Part shown: in pieces, positions 59,499-64,000 of the stretch
Numbering within the stretch: the first letter of the stretch is position 1
How the letters are laid out: the number at the start of each line of letters is the position of its first letter
Source: Actinomycetales bacterium
GTDB taxonomy: Bacteria; Actinomycetota; Actinomycetes; Actinomycetales; Cellulomonadaceae
NCBI GenBank assembly: GCA_020444245.1
Contig: JAHLLI010000001.1
Location: forward strand, 62,001-126,000
Length of the DNA: 64,000 bases
Reading direction: 5' to 3'
Notes under the pieces: model-generated
Told to the model about the DNA's origin: nothing
Databases searched by the model: none
What the model saw: the letters and a program-made list of their open reading frames with translations, nothing else
Translations under genes and position numbers: made by a program

Positions 59499-60301
59499 GA
59501 CGACTCGAGCCGGACGACGGCGCTCCCGTCCGGCCACGTCGGAGCTGCTGCGAGATCGAAGCCGACCTGCTCGACGATCCAGGGAGCTCGGGCCATCTGT
59601 CCCCGCAGGTGGTCCAGGCTTCCGGTGACCGTCGACGGCAGCGACCGTGTCGCGATCACGGTGAGCGCACGAGTCTGCGACACCAGCAAGCAGCGCACGG
59701 CCTGCCCAGAGGGCTTCCCATCGCGCGTCGAGGTCTGCTCGAGCCCGCCGAGCCACACGACAGGATCAGGGATGAGCGCCTCAGCGGCCGTACGCACCTC
59801 GGCGGGCAGGTACCGCCATGCCTCGGCGGCGTCCGCGTGGTGGGTGGGGCCGGGACGGGCCGGGCGCCTGCCGGGCCGATCGAGCTCGTCGGCCACCGTG
59901 ACCACGCCCCGACGTCGGTGCACCGCGCCCGAGGCCTCCGCGTGCCGCGCCCACCGGTGCTGCCAGGGCCCGGCGGGCACGACGCGATCGCCGGCGGCCG
60001 GCCGGACGGGACGGGAGGCCTCGACGATCACGACGCCGTCCTCGTGGAGCCGCCAGCCGATGGCCACCTCCACCGCGTGGCCACCGTCGGTGCGGTGGCG
60101 TCCGTCGGAGCGCACCGACTCCGCGACCACGGGGCCCGCGCGACGGGCCGCGCGGTGCGTAGCACGCGGCAGGTCTGCCCAGGTGAGGAGCTGACTGTCG
60201 AAGCTGACCTGCTCGGTGCTCGCCGCCGGGGACGAGCGCTGGGCCACCTCCCGTGCGGTAGTACGTACCAGCGCACCCGCGCGACGGATCAGCTCACCCA
60301 C
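59495..60301 (-). CDS. protein of unknown function within the J-domain cluster
   Basis: A 268-residue soluble protein that I do not recognise. It has no signal or membrane helix and two Trp-rich stretches (TWADLPRATHRAARR; VAIGWRLHEDGVVIVEASRP; GPWQHRWARHA), ending with a part that may be a small alpha-beta domain (RALTVIATRSLPSTV). GTG 60301 overlaps the preceding stop by eight bases, and its own stop overlaps the next start by four, so it is made together with the two J-domain proteins. Confidence 0.7.
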   Translation of the reverse strand: MGELIRRAGALVRTTAREVAQRSSPAASTEQVSFDSQLLTWADLPRATHRAARRAGPVVAESVRSDGRHRTDGGHAVEVAIGWRLHEDGVVIVEASRPVRPAAGDRVVPAGPWQHRWARHAEASGAVHRRRGVVTVADELDRPGRRPARPGPTHHADAAEAWRYLPAEVRTAAEALIPDPVVWLGGLEQTSTRDGKPSGQAVRCLLVSQTRALTVIATRSLPSTVTGSLDHLRGQMARAPWIVEQVGFDLAAAPTWPDGSAVVRLESS

Positions 60302-61346
60302 GACGACCTCCAGCCATCACCTTGCGCCACGACTTCATGGCTGCCGGCGGCGCCACCACCACCACTCGCCCGCGAGCGTCGAGCACCAGCCACGAGCCGA
60401 GCGGGTACTCGTCGGCAAGCACGCGCAGCACGGCGCGCCCGGTCCTCGGGTCGGACAGCAGCCAGCGGCCCGCGCCCTCGTGCACGGCCGGTGCCTCCAC
60501 CCGTTCCAGGTGCGTACCCGGCACCAGGAGAGCGTCCCGCAACCTGTTCCACTCCCCGGCGAGCCTGTGCCGCTCGACCAACCCCCCGACCCTGCCCGCG
60601 GGACGCGCCGACCTCGGGCGTCCGGGGCGACGGCGGCGACCGAGGACGAACGCCACAGCCGAGCAACCGAGGGCTGCGGCCACCAGGATCACCACGTCGT
60701 CGGGGCCCAGCCCGTCCTGGCGGGCGCCGACCACGAGCGTCCCGCACATCACGACCGCGGCACCCACCCAGGGCACCACCCCCGGCGCCCCGAACGCCCG
60801 GCCGACGAGCACACCCACACCGGTGAAGAAGACCAGCGCCGCGACCACGGCGTAGGCCGCACCACTCACCCGGGCTCCGGCCACGAGGCCCGTCACGACC
60901 ACGACGCCGGTCGAGGTCGCCGCGGTGAGCACGAGCTGGCGGTCAGTGACACTCGGCAGGAAGCCCCGTGGCTCCGTCCCGAGGTCGAGCGGAGGCAACG
61001 GGACCGCTCCGGGCTCGAACGGGTCGACGGTCCGAGCCGGGCCGTCGGTCGGCGGCACCGACGAGCTCGCGGCGTCGTCGTCCGAGGCGCCCCAGTCCGC
61101 GCCTGCCCAGTCATTGGCGCCGGTCGCGTCGTAGCCGGCGCGCCGCTCCGGGTCGCCCAGCAGGCTCCACGCGCGCTGGACTGCGTGGAACTCCTCGGCC
61201 GAGCCACCGGAGTCCGGGTGTGCGGCCCTGACCGCTGCCCGGTACGCGCGGGCGATCGCTTGCGGGTCGGCGTCGCGTGGGACGCCGAGGACGACGTAGG
61301 GGTCCGGCTCGCCGGCCGCGTCGGATGAGGCAGGTCCCTGAGTCAC
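60294..61346 (-). CDS. membrane J-domain protein, paralogue 1
   Basis: A 350-residue protein with a J-domain at residues 16-75 (YVVLGVPRDADPQAIARAYR, HPD in AAHPDSGGSAEEF). A linker with TVDPFEPG follows, then four or five hydrophobic helices (about 130-245) and a C-terminal domain starting VERHRLAGEWNRLRDALL and ending SWLVLDARGRVVVVAPP. It shares this order and the ERHR..WN..R.AL pattern with the gene at 58389-59498, which marks a duplication. GTG 61346 lies 16 bases past the upstream stop. Confidence 0.8.
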   Translation of the reverse strand: MTQGPASSDAAGEPDPYVVLGVPRDADPQAIARAYRAAVRAAHPDSGGSAEEFHAVQRAWSLLGDPERRAGYDATGANDWAGADWGASDDDAASSSVPPTDGPARTVDPFEPGAVPLPPLDLGTEPRGFLPSVTDRQLVLTAATSTGVVVVTGLVAGARVSGAAYAVVAALVFFTGVGVLVGRAFGAPGVVPWVGAAVVMCGTLVVGARQDGLGPDDVVILVAAALGCSAVAFVLGRRRRPGRPRSARPAGRVGGLVERHRLAGEWNRLRDALLVPGTHLERVEAPAVHEGAGRWLLSDPRTGRAVLRVLADEYPLGSWLVLDARGRVVVVAPPAAMKSWRKVMAGGRRG

Positions 61347-61362
61347 GATGACGTCCAGGCGC

Positions 61363-62154
61363 CTACGGCTGCACGGTGGCGGAGACCGTCGAGGTGACGA
61401 TGGGATCCGCGTGCCAGGGGTCGCTCGCGGTGTGCCCGGTGGGGGTGGTGAGCTCGACGGTCCATACCGGCCGGGCGCCGTCGGGGACTTTCTGGGCGTA
61501 GACCAGCTCGACCTGGTGCAGGCCAGCAGGCTGGTCGGCACGCCAGGCCGCGGACGTCTCGTCCTCACCGAGCAGTCGCACTCCGTAGCCACGGCAGGCC
61601 GACGCCGTCGCCACGTGGTCGCGCGCCCCGACCGTCGCCGGCAGCGTCAGCACCGCGTCGCACCCGGCCGCCGACACGAAGGTCCTCGTCGCGCCGTGCA
61701 CGTTCGAGATCGCGGCAGTGTCCGAGGCGACCTTGACCTGCACGGGGGCGGGCAACCGAGCCATCCCGTCGACGTGCGTCCAGCTGGTCACCACGTGCAC
61801 GACGTAGTAGTCGCCGATCGGGTCGGCGTCGTCCAGACGGCCGACCCACGCGTCCACGGTGACCGTGCCGCTCGCGGGACTCATCGGCCAGGCCGCGGGC
61901 CCGCTCCACGCCGCCTGCAGCACATCCTCCTGGAAGTGCCCGGGCACCTCCTGCGTGCTTGTCGCGGGCGGCACGGTCGGGTCGCTGGGCCGGGCGGCCG
62001 CGCCGGACTGGCCCCACGGAACCCACCCACTGACCCGAAGCGGCGTGGTGAGCACGGCGAGCAGGGCGACGCCCACGACGAAGGAGGCGTACCACCGCCA
62101 CGGCCGACCGGTCGCGGGGACGGCGGGCCCGGGCGTCTGCGTCGCGGTCACCAC
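61363..62154 (-). CDS. membrane-anchored extracytoplasmic protein of unknown function
   Basis: A 263-residue protein, first of the four-gene cluster. One transmembrane helix (about residues 22-40) is preceded by a short cytoplasmic end; the outside part has two cysteines (AAGCDAVL and ASACRGYG) that could form a disulphide, and many beta-type stretches. No family is recognised. GTG 62154 or the next codon, GTG 62151, is the start; neither has a clear Shine-Dalgarno. Confidence 0.65.
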   Translation of the reverse strand: MVTATQTPGPAVPATGRPWRWYASFVVGVALLAVLTTPLRVSGWVPWGQSGAAARPSDPTVPPATSTQEVPGHFQEDVLQAAWSGPAAWPMSPASGTVTVDAWVGRLDDADPIGDYYVVHVVTSWTHVDGMARLPAPVQVKVASDTAAISNVHGATRTFVSAAGCDAVLTLPATVGARDHVATASACRGYGVRLLGEDETSAAWRADQPAGLHQVELVYAQKVPDGARPVWTVELTTPTGHTASDPWHADPIVTSTVSATVQP

Positions 62155-62330
62155 CCCGCGCCCGACACGTCACCGGACGACGACACCACTCGACCGAGCA
62201 CCACCCTGATCCCCCTGCTCCCATCGCGCCCGAGGGCACGACGCCTCCCCCACCGGTGCGCCGATCATGGACCCACGACGCGGTCAGGACAAGGGCTCTT
62301 GGACCCGTCGCGGGGCCACATCACGTCGGC

Positions 62331-64000
62331 CTACTGCGGCTCGTCCGGGATCTCGTCGATCACCGTGCCGCCCAGCATCTGCGCGATGAGCGGCGCGCCG
62401 ACCAGGCCCGACCCGACGAGCTCGGGGTCGTCGGGGCTGGCGTCGCTGCCGTCGTTCGGCGCGGGTGCCGGCCCGGCCGGGCGGCTCGGGCTCTGGCGGT
62501 GTGGGGGCGCTGGGCGGGTGCGCGGCTGCGTCGCCGCGGGTGCCGTGGGCGAGCCCCTGCCCTGGTCCGGCCGGGCAGCGGACTGCCGCGCGGGTGCCGG
62601 CCCGGGCTCGGGTGGTTCGGGCTCCTCGTCGGGCTCCGGCGCGTCAGGCACGCCATCGGAGGCCAGAGGCGGTCCGGCGGCGGGCCGGGCCTCGGCGGCA
62701 CGGCGCGGAGGGGTGCTGCTGCTGCGGCCGGGCGCACCCGCGGACGCGCCCGGGGTGTCGGACGAACCGGACGCCGGGGCCGACCTCTGGGGCCGGTCGG
62801 ACGCGGCGGCCTGACCCGGGCGAGCGGGAGCGCCCCACGAGGCCTCGGCCTGCTCACGCGTCGGCGTGCCCGGCGCGCCCGCGGCGCGGGGGGCGGGCTC
62901 ACCGCCGCTGGGGGCCAGCACGGGCTCGACGCGGACGTCCAGGCCGAGGGTCTCGTGCAGGGCGCGGCGGACGTGCTCGGCGTGCGGCCCGGTGCGGAAC
63001 GTCTGGGCCAGCTGCGGGGTGGTGAACGCGAGCCGGACCACGCCGGCCTCGATCGAGGCCACCTGGGCGTTCTGGCTGACCAGCGCCCAGGACGCCATCT
63101 TCAGACCGCGCAGGGTCTGGAGCACCTCGGGCCACCGGCGACGGACCATCTCCGCCTCGGCGGCGGGTGGTGCGGCGGCGGACGACACTGCGGCAGGTGG
63201 CGCCTCGGGTTCGGGAGCGCGCGCCGCGGCGGCGGGAGGTGCCGAGGGCTGCGCGGCGGCCGGCGGCTCGGAAGCAGGCGCCCTCGGCGCGGGCGGTGCG
63301 GGCTCCGGCGCCTTCGGCGCGGGCGCCTCACGGTCGGGCGCGGACGGCCGCGTCGCGGAGGCCACCGGCGCCGCCGGCTCGGGGGCGCGCGACTCCGGCA
63401 CGGGCGTGGGTGCGGCGGGCGGCTCGGGTGCAGCAGCCGCGGGAGCAGCCGCCGCGGACGTCTCCTGCACAGGCGCCGCCTGCGGCCCTGGGGCAACCCT
63501 CGGCCCGCCCTCGACCGCCCGCTCCACGCGCTCGAGCCGCGCGACCACGCCGCCGCCGTCCACCGCGGGCAGCAGCAGCCGCGCGACCAGCAGCTCCAGG
63601 TGCAGCCGGGGCGAGGTCGCCCCGGTCATCTCGGTGAGCGCGGTGTTGACCAGGTCTGCCGAGCGGGACAGCTCCGCCGGACCGAGCGCGGCGGCCTGGG
63701 CCCGCATCCGCTCGAGCTGGTCGGACGGCAGGTCCCGCAGCGCGGCGCGCGCGGACTCCCCCGACGCGGCGATGACGATGAGGTCGCGCAGTCGCTCGAG
63801 CAGGTCCTCGATGAACCGGCGCGGCTCGTGCCCGGACGAGATCACCCGGTCGACCACCCGGAACGCACTCGCGCCGTCCCGCGTGGAGATAGCGCCCACC
63901 ACGTCGTCGAGCAGCGCGGCGTGGGTGTAGCCGAGCAGGGCGACCGCCCGCTCGTAGTCCAGGCCGCCCTCGTCCGCCCCGGCGATGAGCTGGTCGAGCA
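62331..64000 (-). CDS. dnaX: DNA polymerase III tau/gamma subunit, C-terminal part (cut by right edge)
   Basis: The visible 556 codons begin within domain II/III of the clamp-loader subunit: LDYERAVALLGYTHAALLDD, then the domain III collar (FIEDLLERLRDLIV, ALTEMTGATSPRLHLELLVA). A long Pro/Ala-rich linker follows (about 170 residues), then a folded tau-like domain (MVRRRWPEVLQTLRGLK, QVASIEAGVVRLAF, HVRRALHETLGLDVRVEPVL), a second Pro/Arg-rich tail and the end GAPLIAQMLGGTVIDE. The ATPase lies outside the window. recR is normally close by in bacteria; here four genes intervene. Confidence 0.93.
   Translation of the reverse strand, partial: LDQLIAGADEGGLDYERAVALLGYTHAALLDDVVGAISTRDGASAFRVVDRVISSGHEPRRFIEDLLERLRDLIVIAASGESARAALRDLPSDQLERMRAQAAALGPAELSRSADLVNTALTEMTGATSPRLHLELLVARLLLPAVDGGGVVARLERVERAVEGGPRVAPGPQAAPVQETSAAAAPAAAAPEPPAAPTPVPESRAPEPAAPVASATRPSAPDREAPAPKAPEPAPPAPRAPASEPPAAAQPSAPPAAAARAPEPEAPPAAVSSAAAPPAAEAEMVRRRWPEVLQTLRGLKMASWALVSQNAQVASIEAGVVRLAFTTPQLAQTFRTGPHAEHVRRALHETLGLDVRVEPVLAPSGGEPAPRAAGAPGTPTREQAEASWGAPARPGQAAASDRPQRSAPASGSSDTPGASAGAPGRSSSTPPRRAAEARPAAGPPLASDGVPDAPEPDEEPEPPEPGPAPARQSAARPDQGRGSPTAPAATQPRTRPAPPHRQSPSRPAGPAPAPNDGSDASPDDPELVGSGLVGAPLIAQMLGGTVIDEIPDEPQ

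Noticed and set aside
62500-63500. Pro/Ala-rich coding repeats in dnaX as tandem repeats or a frameshifted gene
   Set aside because: The frame is uninterrupted and folded segments occur on both sides; long Pro/Ala linkers are normal in actinobacterial tau subunits.

Overview
The window is chromosomal DNA of a very high-GC actinobacterium. Three things point there: WhiB, GlnR, GlxR-type Crp, a DUF5063-recR pair and an actinobacterial argA; heavy use of GTG starts; and gene order shared with Mycobacterium tuberculosis (nth, crp, ridA, whiB, ponA2, metallophosphoesterase; tetR-ABC-ABC). The SorC regulator divergent from glpD-glpF-glpK suggests Micrococcales, probably near Cellulomonas; that placement is inference. 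No phage, insertion sequence, CRISPR array or rRNA was seen. One tRNA, tRNA-Pro(CGG), is present. The gene at each edge (a LacI regulator on the left, dnaX on the right) is cut by the window.

Layout. 1-5.97 kb: proC with a LacI regulator, then a TetR-controlled ABC exporter reading leftward from two palindromic operators. 6-12.5 kb: radA-disA (DNA repair and c-di-AMP), a glyoxalase-like protein, mutY with a small-molecule kinase, a cupin, and argA. 12.5-18 kb: the glycerol regulon, a SorC regulator divergent from glpD-glpF-glpK. 18-22.3 kb: yaaA preceded by a 28-bp inverted repeat, an MFS exporter and an aldo/keto reductase. 22.3-26.5 kb: a complete four-gene group 3b [NiFe]-hydrogenase operon with a DosR-like box upstream. 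26.6-37.7 kb: single housekeeping genes (trmL, clpC, macro domain, dtd and others). 37.7-41.7 kb: a leftward five-gene operon, 35-residue membrane peptide - nitrobindin - ygfZ - FUSC - diguanylate cyclase. 42.5-52.2 kb: glnR, nhaA, an EphE-like hydrolase, nth, crp, DUF4177-ridA, whiB, ponA2 and a phosphoesterase. 52.8-58.3 kb: tRNA-Pro, NUDIX, ask-asd, an SSI-like lipoprotein and recR-DUF5063. 58.4-62.2 kb: four unfamiliar coupled genes, two of them membrane J-domain paralogues, between recR and dnaX.

Two patterns run through the window. At least 25 genes have a TAnnnT-like -10 hexamer ending 6 or 7 bases before the start codon, which predicts leaderless mRNAs and was used here to choose starts. 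Genes within operons overlap by 1, 4 or 8 bases (ATGA, GTGA, TGATG), and convergent neighbours are often only a few bases apart. The least explained items are the dnaX-recR J-domain cluster, the repeat before yaaA, the predicted hypoxia box before the hydrogenase, the altered NPA boxes of GlpF, and the 35-residue leaderless peptide. All functions were assigned by reading motifs; no database search was run.
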